A DNA stretch of 64,000 nucleotides from Idiomarina aquatica (lineage in GTDB: Bacteria; Pseudomonadota; Gammaproteobacteria; Enterobacterales; Alteromonadaceae). Positions 36,997 through 46,976 of the stretch are shown here, one piece after another. Under the pieces are notes generated by a model that saw nothing but the letters and a program-made list of their open reading frames with translations, had not been told where the DNA came from and did not search any database. Within the stretch, counting starts at the first letter, position 1, and every line of letters starts with the position of its first letter. The position numbers and the translations under genes are program-made. The stretch is from NCBI RefSeq assembly GCF_003987185.1, contig NZ_PIPS01000001.1, positions 1,178,001 to 1,242,000 of the forward strand, written 5' to 3'.

Positions 36997-37539
36997 ATGA
37001 GCTCCCTCAATCGCTCACGACGAACACTGATCATAGTCCTGATAGCCTTCCTGTTGCCGGTTATTATCGCCTGGATCATTCTCGACCAACATTGGTATCA
37101 AGCCGGCACCAATAAAGGCACTCTATTAGCTGAGCCGGTTACCCTGAGCCAGGCCGATGAGCTGCCCGATGGCTGGAAGTTGGCTTATATTGCGCCCGAA
37201 CAGTGTCAGGAGCGCTGTCAAAATGTGCTCTTTGTGATGAATCAGATTGACGTTGCCCTGGGCAAAGACACCGACCGTGTCACGCCGGTGGTACTGACCA
37301 ATTCAGCGGCAGCCGACGTACGAGAATTTCACTCCGAGTTTCATTTCACACAACTGCAACAACCACAGCTCATCGACCAGCTGAACGGTTTACCGGCCGG
37401 CTCTTTGTTTATTATCGACCCGTTGAACAACGTCATGCTTTATTACCCTTCACATGACGATCAGCAAACCATGATTCTGGAAGGCAAGAACGTCCTCGCC
37501 GACCTGAGAAAATTATTAAAACTATCGAGAATAGGATAA
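36997..37539 (+). CDS. Membrane-anchored Sco-like CX3C protein
   Basis: The 180-residue protein has one N-terminal helix (about 10-30) and a periplasmic domain with a thioredoxin-fold look. A CX3C motif, CQERC, lies where Sco proteins have CPxxC, and GSLFIIDPLNNVMLYYP lines up with the C-terminal part of Sco. The third Sco copper ligand, a His before this strand, is not seen. It may reduce the CuA cysteines or bind copper transiently. It lies two bases after surf1 in the oxidase operon. Confidence 0.7.
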   Translation: MSSLNRSRRTLIIVLIAFLLPVIIAWIILDQHWYQAGTNKGTLLAEPVTLSQADELPDGWKLAYIAPEQCQERCQNVLFVMNQIDVALGKDTDRVTPVVLTNSAAADVREFHSEFHFTQLQQPQLIDQLNGLPAGSLFIIDPLNNVMLYYPSHDDQQTMILEGKNVLADLRKLLKLSRIG

Positions 37540-37544
37540 AGGGT

Positions 37545-38534
37545 ATGCGTACACTTGTAAGAATCAGTGTGGTTCTGGCGTTCTGCGTTATCGTACTCGG
37601 CTCGTTTACGCGCTTAACGGAAGCTGGACTCGGCTGTCCTGACTGGCCCGGCTGCTATGGCTTTTTATCTGTGCCTTCAAAAGCAGAACATATCGCGCAG
37701 GCAGAAGCATTGTATCCCGATGCACCGGTGGAAAAGGACAAAGCCTGGAACGAAATGATCCATCGCTATTTTGCCGGCGCGCTGGGTTTGATGATTTTAC
37801 TTATTGCTGTCAGCGCGTGGTTTAAAAAACGCGTGCCGAGCCAAAAGCCGACGCCGGTCAAGTTACCAACGTTATTATTGGGGCTGGTTATTTTTCAGGC
37901 GGCACTGGGCATGTGGACGGTTACCATGAATCTGCAGCCGCTGATTGTGATGGGACATTTACTGGGCGGTTTTTCCATACTGTCGCTGCTGTACTTGCTG
38001 AAGCTGAGGTTAGAACCCTACCGGGTTGGCGGCGGCGATCCCGAGTTACGACGTTACCGCGGCTTGGCGCTGTTCACTCTGTTTGTGGTGCTGGGTCAAA
38101 TTGCGCTGGGTGGCTGGGTGGCAGCCAACTATGCCGCGGTTGCCTGCACCGAGCTACCATTTTGTGAAGGCAACTGGACCGCTAACCTCGATTTCAGCGG
38201 TGCATTCAGTATTCCTGAAGCCTCCACTTATCAATTTGGCGCACATGACTACGATGACCGCATGACCATGCACATTGTCCACCGCTTTGGTGCGATCGTA
38301 ACGACGTTAGTCGTCGGGTGGTTGCTGTTTAAATGTTGGCGCAAAGCGGTTTCTGGCTTTTTCCGCCAATCGCTGGTTGTTATCGGATTGTTATTAATTT
38401 TGCAAATTGCGCTCGGTGTGAGTAACGTAGTCTTTAGCTTACCGCTTTGGGTAGCTGTATCCCATAATGCTGTGGGAGCACTGTTATTGCTGTCTCTGGT
38501 CGCACTTAATTACAACTTGTCCAGAAAGGCTTGA
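37545..38534 (+). CDS. ctaA: Heme A synthase
   Basis: The 329-residue protein has eight membrane helices in two four-helix halves and the CtaA motifs [52 protein letters not shown] and [12 protein letters not shown]. It oxidises the methyl group of heme O to give heme A. It lies between the Sco-like gene and ctaB and supplies the cofactor of the oxidase encoded upstream. Confidence 0.96.
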   Translation: MRTLVRISVVLAFCVIVLGSFTRLTEAGLGCPDWPGCYGFLSVPSKAEHIAQAEALYPDAPVEKDKAWNEMIHRYFAGALGLMILLIAVSAWFKKRVPSQKPTPVKLPTLLLGLVIFQAALGMWTVTMNLQPLIVMGHLLGGFSILSLLYLLKLRLEPYRVGGGDPELRRYRGLALFTLFVVLGQIALGGWVAANYAAVACTELPFCEGNWTANLDFSGAFSIPEASTYQFGAHDYDDRMTMHIVHRFGAIVTTLVVGWLLFKCWRKAVSGFFRQSLVVIGLLLILQIALGVSNVVFSLPLWVAVSHNAVGALLLLSLVALNYNLSRKA

Positions 38535-38545
38535 AGGAGTTCACT

Positions 38546-39442
38546 ATGCCAGCTTACGTTGCATCAAAAAAACTACAACAACGCAGCGCGCCATGGCGAG
38601 ATTATCTCGAATTAACCAAGCCGCGGGTGGTCGCGTTACTTTTATTAACCGCGGTTGTCGGCATGGCTCTGGCGCAGACCGAATGGGTGGCGTTGAGTGT
38701 GCTGATACCGGCGTTGACAGGCATTGGCCTGATGTCGGCAGCCGCTGCCGCCATCAACCACCTGGTAGACCGTCATATCGATGCGAAAATGGCTCGCACG
38801 TTGCGTCGACCGTTGCCTCAGGGCAACCTGTCGCCATTTAAGGTATCGACCTTTGCCAGCATCATCGGGTTACTGGGTTTTGCCACGCTGTACGTTTGGG
38901 TCAATGCCTTAACAGCCTGGCTGACTTTTGCCAGTATGGTTGGCTATGCGGTCGTTTACACGATGTTTTTAAAGCGCGCCACACCACAAAATATCGTTAT
39001 CGGAGGTCTCGCTGGGGCAGCCCCTCCGCTGTTAGGCTGGACCGCCGTTACTAATGATATTCACGCCCATGCCATTTTATTGGTGATGATCATATTTACC
39101 TGGACGCCACCGCATTTCTGGGCCTTGGCCGTACACCGTGAACGGGACTATGCACGAGCCAAGGTGCCAATGCTACCGGTCACTCACGGCATAGAGTTCA
39201 CTAAGACCTGCATCCTGCTGTATACGGTATTGCTCAGTGTGGTTTGCTTTTTGCCCTATTTGGTTGGTATGTCCGGCGTGATTTATTTGGTTGGCGTGAG
39301 TGTGCTTAATGCCATTTTCCTCGGCTACGCCTGGAAGCTCAAGTACGCACCCAATAAGAAAACCGCATATAATATGTTTGCCTTCTCTATTTGGCACCTA
39401 ATGCTGCTGTTCGTCATCCTATTGGTCGATCATTACGTTTAG
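38546..39442 (+). CDS. ctaB: Heme O synthase (protoheme IX farnesyltransferase)
   Basis: The 298-residue membrane protein belongs to the UbiA superfamily, with the Asp-rich site [21 protein letters not shown] and [26 protein letters not shown]. It adds a farnesyl group to heme B. AAGGAG ends seven bases before the ATG at 38546; an in-frame TTG at 38531 is rejected. With CtaA it makes heme A for the oxidase. Confidence 0.96.
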   Translation: MPAYVASKKLQQRSAPWRDYLELTKPRVVALLLLTAVVGMALAQTEWVALSVLIPALTGIGLMSAAAAAINHLVDRHIDAKMARTLRRPLPQGNLSPFKVSTFASIIGLLGFATLYVWVNALTAWLTFASMVGYAVVYTMFLKRATPQNIVIGGLAGAAPPLLGWTAVTNDIHAHAILLVMIIFTWTPPHFWALAVHRERDYARAKVPMLPVTHGIEFTKTCILLYTVLLSVVCFLPYLVGMSGVIYLVGVSVLNAIFLGYAWKLKYAPNKKTAYNMFAFSIWHLMLLFVILLVDHYV

Positions 39443-39462
39443 CCACAACGAGAGAGCCGTTT

Positions 39463-40080
39463 ATGCAAAAAGCATTGATCGTGATTGCCGCCATTATCGC
39501 CGCTGCGGTAGGCATTGCCACTTATCAATTCTGGCCTCAACCGCAGCCAGAGGCGTTGGTATACAACCCTCCGCGTGCGCTGGCGCCGTTCCAGATTGAG
39601 TCAACGGCAACCCAGCAAACCATCGATAATGACGCTTTAAAAGGCCAATGGACCTTGCTGTTTACCGGCTACACCTTTTGTCCGGATATTTGCCCGACCA
39701 CACTATCCGACTTACAACGTATCCTGCCGGAATTGCAGCAACACACCGACCAACCGGTTAAAGTCTGGCTTATCTCAGTCGATCCTAAACGAGACTCACT
39801 GGAACGCCTGACTCAGTATACCGGCTATTTTGGTGACGCTTTTGTTGGTGTCCGCGCAGAGCACCCACAACTGTTTCCGTTCGTGCGGGATCTCGGTTTA
39901 ATGTACTCGATACCGGAAGAGGACGAAGAGAATTATCTGGTTAATCACAGTGCAGCGATCATTCTTGTCGACCCTGATGGTAATCGTAAAGCAATATTCA
40001 ATGCCGACCATAAGCCGGGCGAAATTCCCGTTGTTGACATGCAACAGTTAAAACGAGACTTCGCCATTATTGCCGATTAA
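39463..40080 (+). CDS. SCO1/SenC-type copper chaperone
   Basis: The 205-residue protein has an N-terminal membrane anchor and a thioredoxin fold with the copper motif FCPDICPTTL and the third ligand His in LVNHSAAIILVDPDG. It loads CuA of subunit II. It closes the oxidase operon 20 bases after ctaB, and, unlike the upstream Sco-like protein, keeps all copper ligands. Confidence 0.95.
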   Translation: MQKALIVIAAIIAAAVGIATYQFWPQPQPEALVYNPPRALAPFQIESTATQQTIDNDALKGQWTLLFTGYTFCPDICPTTLSDLQRILPELQQHTDQPVKVWLISVDPKRDSLERLTQYTGYFGDAFVGVRAEHPQLFPFVRDLGLMYSIPEEDEENYLVNHSAAIILVDPDGNRKAIFNADHKPGEIPVVDMQQLKRDFAIIAD

Positions 40081-40086
40081 GTGTGA

Positions 40087-41178
40087 TCAGTCCGGCCAAC
40101 TGCCATTGCTGTCCGGGCGAATAAAGGCCGCCGAAAACCAATAGTATGCCTGACCGGTTTTATTGGGCGCAGTGCAGTTGATGCGCGAACGGCCAATAGC
40201 TAGGTCAGCACTCGGCGTCACCGAAAACACCCGCTCTGACAACCACTCGGGTTTTAGCACGTGTGACCCTTGATAGCACTGCAGGGCGTGTTTTTGCAGT
40301 GTACTCACTGAGCTCAACGTGACCGTTAATTCGGGGCGCGTTTGTTGATGCTCAAGCAATGGCTCCTGCGGTGAGTACTCTGCCACCGGCATTGCCAGGC
40401 TATTGAGCTTGGGCGCCAGCGTCTTCAGGTTCGCGTAAATACCTGAGGCCGGAAACCGGGTGATTGCGGTTGGGTCACTGTAAGGACTCCACGGTCCGCT
40501 ATGCTGAGCAAAACCCAGGAAGCCCCACTCATCCAGCAATGCCTGCAAATCTGCATCGTATTCACCAAACGGGTAAGCAAAATATTTCGGCTGCGGCCCT
40601 AATTTCTCGTCGATGGCTTGCTGTGCGCTCAGGACATCGTAGCTCATGCGCTCACGCCATTCTGTTTCACTTTCCCCGTCCTTACGGCGGATCAAGTGAG
40701 CGTGTGTCTGGCCATGGTTAACGATGGTTGCGCCTTGCTCCTGAATGGTTCTGAGCTGCTCCCAGCTCATATAGGCGGAAGGACTTTGTTGCATTAAATC
40801 GGGATTAACAAATACCGCGTAGGGCATATCGTATTGTTTTAGCAGAGGTGCCGCGTTGTCATAGACGTTGTCGTATCCGTCATCAAAGGTGATCACCACC
40901 GCTTTTGCCGGAAACGACTCGCCGCTCTCAATGCGTTGATGAGCTTCTTCTATCGGCAGCACGACAAAATTATTGTCTTTTAAATACTTGAGGTGCTCTT
41001 CAAAACGCTCAGGAGCAATTGACGTTACCGCGGGCGTGTCTTCAGCCACATGATGATACTGGAGTATCGCGATACTGTTATCGGTCATCTTATCGCTGTT
41101 TGCAACGGACTCCTGAGAAGCCGTATCCCCGCAGGCCGAAACCAATGCTGTGGCCAGCACCAGTGATTTAAATTTCAT
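40087..41178 (-). CDS. Polysaccharide deacetylase lipoprotein (PgaB N-domain-like)
   Basis: The 363-residue protein has a lipoprotein signal (lipobox VSAC, cysteine 16) and a NodB-type carbohydrate esterase 4 domain: ILQYHHV, the metal and base residues in ITFDDGYDN, and the metal His pair in NHGQTHAHL. The pattern, with LKYLKDNNFVVLPIEE, is closest to the deacetylase domain of PgaB, which deacetylates poly-N-acetylglucosamine in the periplasm; the usual C-terminal hydrolase domain is replaced by about 120 residues I do not recognise. No pga synthase genes lie nearby. Confidence 0.85.
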   Translation of the reverse strand: MKFKSLVLATALVSACGDTASQESVANSDKMTDNSIAILQYHHVAEDTPAVTSIAPERFEEHLKYLKDNNFVVLPIEEAHQRIESGESFPAKAVVITFDDGYDNVYDNAAPLLKQYDMPYAVFVNPDLMQQSPSAYMSWEQLRTIQEQGATIVNHGQTHAHLIRRKDGESETEWRERMSYDVLSAQQAIDEKLGPQPKYFAYPFGEYDADLQALLDEWGFLGFAQHSGPWSPYSDPTAITRFPASGIYANLKTLAPKLNSLAMPVAEYSPQEPLLEHQQTRPELTVTLSSVSTLQKHALQCYQGSHVLKPEWLSERVFSVTPSADLAIGRSRINCTAPNKTGQAYYWFSAAFIRPDSNGSWPD

Positions 41179-41215
41179 GCTACACTCCAGATTTTGCTGT
41201 CAATGGGGTAATACC

Positions 41216-42532
41216 TTGTCGTCAACGTTGCTGCGCTTTCCACTTGCCGATCACAAGAAAGTTTTCGCCATCGCCCTGCCGATGATTTTATCGAACATCG
41301 CGGCCCCCATGCTTGGCTTGGTTGACACCGCTATCATAGGGCATTTACCCGACGCTATCTACCTGTCGGCCGTTGCGATTGGCGCTATGGTGGTGAGCTT
41401 TATTTTCCTGTTAGCCGTGTTTTTGCGCATGGCGACCACCGGCTATATCGCCCAGTCGTTCGGCGCAAATGATCGAGCGGCGCAACGTCAGCACTTTAAC
41501 CACGGGCTGTTGCTGGCGGTGCTTCTGGGTAGCGCTATTGGCCTCGGCTCCCCCTGGATCATTGATTTTGCCATGTGGATAGTGCAACCCGACACTCAGT
41601 TGATCCCGCTCGCCAGCGACTATATCGGTATTCGTTTATGGTCGGCGCCGGCGGCGCTGATTACCCTCATTACGCTCGGTGTGCTACTCGGACGGCAGCA
41701 AAGCGGACGGGCGATGTGGCTGGCGATCATTACCAACGGCGTCAATGTGGTGATGGATGTGATATTGATTCTTGGACTGGGTATGAATGTTAAAGGCGCC
41801 GCCTGGGCTTCCTTCAGCGCCGACTATGTGACCGCAGCGGTTGGCCTTTATTGGTGCGCGCGAGCGCTCAACTGGTCGCCTACCAGCATTCACATCAAAT
41901 TTAACGCCTTACGTCAGTATGCCAGTGTCAACGGCAACATCTTTATTCGAAGCCTGGTGCTGCAGCTGTGCATGGCGACGATGACAGGTTATGCCGCCCG
42001 CTATGGTTCTACCGTCGTCGCCGTGAATGCCGTGCTGATGCAGTTTCTGATGCTGATTTCGCTGGGACTCGACGGTATTGCCTATGCTGTTGAGGCGCTC
42101 ACAGGAGCCGCTAAAGGCCAACGTAATCCGCACAAAGTGGCCTATTGGTGCCGGCTTACACTGCTCTGGTCGTGTATTTTCGCGATTGCTTACACACTGC
42201 TGTTCTGGCTGTTCGGGCCAGCCATCATTGGCCTCATCACAGATATACCCGAGGTGATTACCACCGCGGCTCAATACCTGCCGTGGATTGTGCTGCTACC
42301 GTTGATCGGTCATTGGAGCTACTGGTTTGACGGTGTGTTTATCGGTTTATCGCTCAGTAAAGGCATGCGCAATACCATGATTTTGGCAGCGGCGTTTGGC
42401 TTTTTACCGTTATGGTGGCTTGGGTTGCCGCTACAGAACCATGGTTTGTGGATGGCTCTGAGCGGCTTTTTACTCATGCGTGGGGTATTTCAGGCCCTGT
42501 GGTTACGGCTGCGCTGGCGCCAAATCATCTAA
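41216..42532 (+). CDS. dinF: MATE family efflux transporter DinF
   Basis: The 438-residue protein has twelve helices and DinF-branch motifs: IALPMILSNIAAPMLGLVDTAIIGHL, LRMATTGYIAQSFGA and AVNAVLMQFL. Members export drugs or organic cations using Na+ or H+. The best start is a TTG at 41216 after GGGG; the first in-frame ATG (41150) would overlap the diverging deacetylase gene. In E. coli dinF follows lexA under SOS control; here it is 10 kb away and I see no LexA box before it. Its end overlaps the DUF4397 gene by 30 bases. Confidence 0.88.
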   Translation: MSSTLLRFPLADHKKVFAIALPMILSNIAAPMLGLVDTAIIGHLPDAIYLSAVAIGAMVVSFIFLLAVFLRMATTGYIAQSFGANDRAAQRQHFNHGLLLAVLLGSAIGLGSPWIIDFAMWIVQPDTQLIPLASDYIGIRLWSAPAALITLITLGVLLGRQQSGRAMWLAIITNGVNVVMDVILILGLGMNVKGAAWASFSADYVTAAVGLYWCARALNWSPTSIHIKFNALRQYASVNGNIFIRSLVLQLCMATMTGYAARYGSTVVAVNAVLMQFLMLISLGLDGIAYAVEALTGAAKGQRNPHKVAYWCRLTLLWSCIFAIAYTLLFWLFGPAIIGLITDIPEVITTAAQYLPWIVLLPLIGHWSYWFDGVFIGLSLSKGMRNTMILAAAFGFLPLWWLGLPLQNHGLWMALSGFLLMRGVFQALWLRLRWRQII

Positions 42533-43900
42533 CAAGATGACCTGCGGAGGTAAACCACCACCGGCTGAATCGGTTGCCACTATGGTGTAAATACCTTCTG
42601 CAGACAACGTCAGTGCCACCGGACCAATGGCGGCGTCTTTCGTACCCGTTGCGGTAACGGTTGCAAAGTAGTCGCCCGGCGTGACCTGAACATTACCGGT
42701 ACTGACTAACGCATCCGCATCAAAGGGCACATCGCTGAATACCGGCTCCGCGTCACTGATGTCATCGGTTTCGGTCAGGTAGATATCAACATTACCCGCT
42801 GACGGCGATGCGTGCACGATTTGCAACTGTGCCGCAGTCGCAATCCGGCGACGCTCTTCAGTCAACACCTGCAGATTAATGTTTTCCAGCGCGCCCATCG
42901 CATAAACACTGTAGCTGGTGGCTAAGGCTAATGGCAGCTCAACATCATCAAACACCACTGGCGAACCACCTGCAGCGGCCACATCGACTAAGTAATCGCC
43001 GGCCTCAACATTCAAATAGCCCGCTACCGAACCAAAGGCTAAATCTTGAATTTGTGCTTCACTGGCATTATTCAACGTCACATCGACGTTTGGCGCGTCA
43101 GCCGAGGCGTGCACGACACGTACGTCACTGCCGGCATTCGCATCAGGCACCACGAGGGTTTCCTCACCGGTTGAAATTTGCAGCGTCACTGGTGAGTTAC
43201 CGGTACTGACATTATTCGTCGCCGCGATGATATAGTCGCCGCCATCTGCCAGACTCACGCTACCAGAGTCGTAAACCACCGTCGTTTCACCGGCCGGTGT
43301 TAAGCGCACACGGTAATCGCCGGCAGGGACTTCTACCTGGCCACTGTCGTCCGCGTATTCCAGGGTCACTGCCGGTGATGCACTGGCCAACTCTTCGTCA
43401 GGAGCCGTCAGATAAACATCAACCGTTGGCGCACCATAAGCCGCGTGTACAACTTGAATGCGGCTTTCGCCATCAGCTACTGCAGTGACTGGGTTTGACA
43501 GCACCAGGGGTTCAAGCGTCTCGTCACTGACATCACCGATGGCAAAGATTTCGTAGCGGGTATCCGCGGCAAATTCAAGATCCGCCGGGCCAATCACATC
43601 CGCCGTACTTTGATCCGGTAAAATACCTTGTACCGTGATGGAGTAAGTCCCCTCATCAAGTTCCAGTACATTGGATGACGCATGGTAAGGCACATCTTCT
43701 AGAACCGCGTTACCGTCCGCCAAAACATTAACATTGGGCGCGTCAGCAGAAGTGTGGTGCACGCGCACATAGGTTGACTGAACCTCGGGCTCAGGCGGTG
43801 GCGTAACGGTGGTAGTATCATTGTCATCATCATCCAGCCAACAACCTGACAAGACAACAAGGGATAAAGAGAGTACACTGAGTTTTGTGATTCCTCGCAT
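42503..43900 (-). CDS. DUF4397 domain lipoprotein with four tandem modules
   Basis: The 465-residue protein has a lipoprotein signal (LVVLSGC, cysteine 20), an acidic and Thr/Pro-rich linker (WLDDDDNDTTTVTPPPEPE), and four repeated modules, each opening with a VVHxSADAPNVDVYL-like motif at about residues 46, 150, 260 and 360. This is the DUF4397 repeat, found in surface or periplasmic proteins of unknown function. The protein is strongly acidic, with few basic residues. GAGGAA precedes the ATG at 43900. The function is not known. Confidence 0.88.
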   Translation of the reverse strand: MRGITKLSVLSLSLVVLSGCWLDDDDNDTTTVTPPPEPEVQSTYVRVHHTSADAPNVNVLADGNAVLEDVPYHASSNVLELDEGTYSITVQGILPDQSTADVIGPADLEFAADTRYEIFAIGDVSDETLEPLVLSNPVTAVADGESRIQVVHAAYGAPTVDVYLTAPDEELASASPAVTLEYADDSGQVEVPAGDYRVRLTPAGETTVVYDSGSVSLADGGDYIIAATNNVSTGNSPVTLQISTGEETLVVPDANAGSDVRVVHASADAPNVDVTLNNASEAQIQDLAFGSVAGYLNVEAGDYLVDVAAAGGSPVVFDDVELPLALATSYSVYAMGALENINLQVLTEERRRIATAAQLQIVHASPSAGNVDIYLTETDDISDAEPVFSDVPFDADALVSTGNVQVTPGDYFATVTATGTKDAAIGPVALTLSAEGIYTIVATDSAGGGLPPQVILLDDLAPAQP

Positions 43901-44017
43901 AATAATTTCCTCGTAATGATTAGGGCAAATATCACTACGCAGGAGATATGTGCGAGGGATCACATTATTTTAACATCAAAAAATCGAACAAAACATCAAG
44001 TTGTATAGCGCCAAACT

Positions 44018-44596
44018 CTAGTAATAAGAATGTTCGCCACGCTCATGTTCAGTGATATCGCGCACCCCGGTGATTTCATTCGGAAAACGCTCTTTCAGCT
44101 CTTTTTCAATGCCGTTCTTAACCGTGACATCAATCATGCTGCAACCATTACAGCCGCCGCCAAACTGTAGAATTGCTAAACCGTCGTCAGTAATGTCATT
44201 GACCATGACGTGACCACCGTGGTTGGCTAACTGCGGGTTAATTTCCGCCTGAATCACGTACTCAACACGCTCAATTAACGGCGCGTCATCAGCAACTTTT
44301 TTCGCTTTAGCGTTTGGTGCTTTCAGCGTCAGCTGTGAACCCAGCTCCTGCTCTTCAAAGTCAATCACGGCATCTTCTAAAAACGGTGCACTGCCGGAGT
44401 CAACGATGGCGTCAAAGCCATTAAAGGGTAACCGCTCATCATCCGCTTCGACCGAATCCGGCGGGCAATAAGATACACCACACTCGGCATTCGGTGACCC
44501 TGGGTTAACCACAAACACACGAATGCCTGTGCCTTCGGGTTGTTCCGCCAGGAGCTTACCAAAATGTTGTTGTGCCGCTTCGGTAATACGAATCAT
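44018..44596 (-). CDS. nfuA: Fe-S biogenesis protein NfuA
   Basis: The 192-residue protein has an N-terminal degenerate A-type domain (1-100) and a C-terminal Nfu domain with the cluster-binding motif GCNGCSMID. It carries a 4Fe-4S cluster to target apoproteins, mainly under oxidative stress or iron shortage. The order nfuA-comF next to diverging bioH is the same as in E. coli. Confidence 0.97.
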   Translation of the reverse strand: MIRITEAAQQHFGKLLAEQPEGTGIRVFVVNPGSPNAECGVSYCPPDSVEADDERLPFNGFDAIVDSGSAPFLEDAVIDFEEQELGSQLTLKAPNAKAKKVADDAPLIERVEYVIQAEINPQLANHGGHVMVNDITDDGLAILQFGGGCNGCSMIDVTVKNGIEKELKERFPNEITGVRDITEHERGEHSYY

Positions 44597-44664
44597 TCTG
44601 CTCGCCTCTTGCTATACCTGAGTAAATTACTAGGGTATAGTCTACCTGAATATCATCGATGTGG

Positions 44665-45354
44665 CTAGTCACCCTGGTTGTAGATCAGCGCCCACCCGTC
44701 AACCGTTTTGGCGCCCTGTTTTCGCAACGCTCGAGCGGCCGCCGTCAGCGTCGCTCCCGAGCTGATCAAGTCATCAAGCACAGCAACTCTCAGTCCGCTC
44801 GTATCAACCGTGCAATGCAGACTCTTAGCATGCTGTCGCCAACGCTGCTGGCGCCCGAGTTGCTTCTGTTTGGCTAGCGGCCGAATAACGCGCAATACAC
44901 CAGCCTGATAAGGGATCTTCAGATAGCTTGCCAATTGTTGCGCCAGCAAACCCGTATGATGAAAACCCCGTTGTTGCCACACCTTCGCCGTCGTCGGTAC
45001 AACCACCAGTACGTCCGGCCAGGATTGCTGCTCGTTTCGGTAACAATGGATCAGGTGTGCCGCCAGCCAGGCCGCAAAGGCGCCCGCCAAGTGCACCTGG
45101 CCACCCGTTTTATAGCGATAAATTAACGATTGAGTGAGCAGTGTCCAGCGTAGGGGAGCAAACCAATGTGCGGTCAACTCACGTTCCTGCAATGAGGGAA
45201 AATGAGCCAAATGTTTCACACTGCGCGGGTACCATCGTGGCAGCGCAACCGCACAATCATCGCAGATACCATGCTCGAGTACGCTGTGCATACGACAGAG
45301 AATACAGGCATTGGCACCGATTCTATTGGCGAAGCCGCTGATTGACGCTAGCAT
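44665..45354 (-). CDS. ComF family phosphoribosyltransferase-like protein (GntX)
   Basis: The 229-residue protein has an N-terminal four-cysteine cluster (CILCRMHSVLEHGICDDC, likely zinc) and a C-terminal phosphoribosyltransferase fold with the PRPP loop VAVLDDLISSGATLTAA. Relatives are ComF, needed for DNA uptake, and GntX/YhgH, which supports growth on DNA as a carbon source. It lies between nfuA and the diverging bioH, as in E. coli. Confidence 0.9.
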   Translation of the reverse strand: MLASISGFANRIGANACILCRMHSVLEHGICDDCAVALPRWYPRSVKHLAHFPSLQERELTAHWFAPLRWTLLTQSLIYRYKTGGQVHLAGAFAAWLAAHLIHCYRNEQQSWPDVLVVVPTTAKVWQQRGFHHTGLLAQQLASYLKIPYQAGVLRVIRPLAKQKQLGRQQRWRQHAKSLHCTVDTSGLRVAVLDDLISSGATLTAAARALRKQGAKTVDGWALIYNQGD

Positions 45355-45390
45355 AGCACCCCTATAACTCGGACAAGACAGGCGACTATA

Positions 45391-46158
45391 GTGAGTATTT
45401 GGACTTCAACACAAGGTACAGGCACGGATATTGTTGTCATCCATGGCTGGGGAATGAATGCGAATGTTTGGCAACCACTGCTGCCGGAACTGACCTCACA
45501 GTTCAGGGTTACCCAAATTGATTTACCAGGTTTCGGGGATAGCCATTCGTTAACCCTAAGTCCGTCGCTGGAGGATATCTGTCATGACATTCTGCCATCA
45601 CTACCGCAACAATTTCATGTTCTAGGGTGGTCATTAGGGGGACTGGTGGCCACGCAACTCGCCGTCCAATGCCCGCAGCGTGTGCTGTCTTTAGCAACGG
45701 TTGCCTCGTCACCTTATTTCATCGCAAACGACGACTGGCCCGGCATTAAACCGGTGCTGCTACAGCAATTTCAACGTTCACTGAGATCCGACTTCAAAGC
45801 CACCATTGAACGATTCATGGCCGTGCAGGCAATGGGTAGCCCGCATGCCAAGCAACTGATCAAACAGGTTCGTCATTGGGTATTTGAAAAACCGATGGCC
45901 AATACGGAGAGCTTAAAAAACGGTCTGTCATTGCTGCAACAAGCCGATCTAAGGACTCAGTTAGCTGACATCCAACAACCATTTATGCGCTTTTACGGCC
46001 GACTTGATAGCTTAGTTCCGGTTGCCGTTAGTGACTTGGTGCAGGCGCTGGCACCGCAGTCTCAACAACACGTGTTTAACCACTGCGCCCATACGCCATT
46101 CGTATCCGCCAGCATACCGTTTGCCGAACGCTATCGCCAATTCCTGAGCGCTGTCTAG
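45391..46158 (+). CDS. bioH: Pimeloyl-ACP methyl ester carboxylesterase BioH
   Basis: The 255-residue alpha/beta hydrolase has the N-terminal [14 protein letters not shown], the nucleophile in GWSLGGLVA, an aspartate in YGRLDSLVP and the histidine in [10 protein letters not shown]. BioH frees pimeloyl-ACP from its methyl ester, ending the early stage of biotin synthesis. The start is a GTG at 45391. The remaining bio genes are not in the window. Its end overlaps mutM by 4 bases. Confidence 0.94.
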   Translation: MSIWTSTQGTGTDIVVIHGWGMNANVWQPLLPELTSQFRVTQIDLPGFGDSHSLTLSPSLEDICHDILPSLPQQFHVLGWSLGGLVATQLAVQCPQRVLSLATVASSPYFIANDDWPGIKPVLLQQFQRSLRSDFKATIERFMAVQAMGSPHAKQLIKQVRHWVFEKPMANTESLKNGLSLLQQADLRTQLADIQQPFMRFYGRLDSLVPVAVSDLVQALAPQSQQHVFNHCAHTPFVSASIPFAERYRQFLSAV

Positions 46159-46967
46159 CGCTGACACCGGGTGCAATAAACGGTACTGCGTTGGCCCAGA
46201 CGGATTTCTTTCAGCGTTGCCTGACAAACCATGCAACGCTTGCCACCCCGCCCGTACACCATCAGTTGTTGCGCGAAATAACCGGGCGAGCCATCAACGT
46301 TGGTAAAATCCCGTAACGTTGTGCCCCCTTGTGCGATAGCATCTTGCAAGGTTTGCTTAATCAGCGGCACCAATTTTTGATAACGCGCCCGGCTGACCTG
46401 ACCCGCCTGTCGCTTCGGGTTAATACCCGCTTTAAACAACGCCTCATTGGCGTAAATATTACCAACCCCGACCACCACATGATTGTCCATGATGAAGGTC
46501 TTAATCGCCTGTTTACGCCCCCGCGATGCTGCAAACAAGTAATCGGCCGTAAATGCCTCCGTCAGCGGCTCCGGCCCCAGCCGCGCCAACAGTTCGTGCG
46601 AACTGACATCGTCAGCACAAAACAGTAAGGCGCCAAAGCGGCGCGGATCATTCAGCCTCAGTACCTGCCCATCTTCGAACTCAATCTCGATATGATCGTG
46701 TTTTTTCAACGAGGTGGTATTCGGCACTACCCGCAACTTACCGGACATCCCGAGGTGCAATAACAAAGTGCCGACAGCAGTCTTCAACAATAAGTACTTG
46801 GCTCTGCGGGTCACCGCTTCCAGCTGCTGACCGCTGACCCGCTGAACCGTCTCCGGCACCGGCCAACGCAACCGCGCATCGTGCACTCTAACCTGTGTTA
46901 TCAACTTGCCCTCAATATGAGGGCTGATGCCTAACCGACTGACTTCAACTTCTGGTAACTCCGGCAT
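46155..46967 (-). CDS. mutM: Formamidopyrimidine-DNA glycosylase
   Basis: The 270-residue protein starts MPELPEVEV, giving the catalytic N-terminal Pro2 and Glu3, and ends with the zinc finger [25 protein letters not shown]. Lys in the [12 protein letters not shown] loop is also present. It removes 8-oxoguanine and ring-opened purines and nicks the strand. It lies in the conserved group with rpmG, rpmB, radC and coaBC. Confidence 0.98.
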   Translation of the reverse strand: MPELPEVEVSRLGISPHIEGKLITQVRVHDARLRWPVPETVQRVSGQQLEAVTRRAKYLLLKTAVGTLLLHLGMSGKLRVVPNTTSLKKHDHIEIEFEDGQVLRLNDPRRFGALLFCADDVSSHELLARLGPEPLTEAFTADYLFAASRGRKQAIKTFIMDNHVVVGVGNIYANEALFKAGINPKRQAGQVSRARYQKLVPLIKQTLQDAIAQGGTTLRDFTNVDGSPGYFAQQLMVYGRGGKRCMVCQATLKEIRLGQRSTVYCTRCQR

Positions 46968-46976
46968 ACTTAGTTC

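Noticed and set aside
41179-41215. Possible LexA box before dinF (CTGTCAATGGGG)
   Set aside because: Only the CTGT half fits; there is no CAG at the right spacing.
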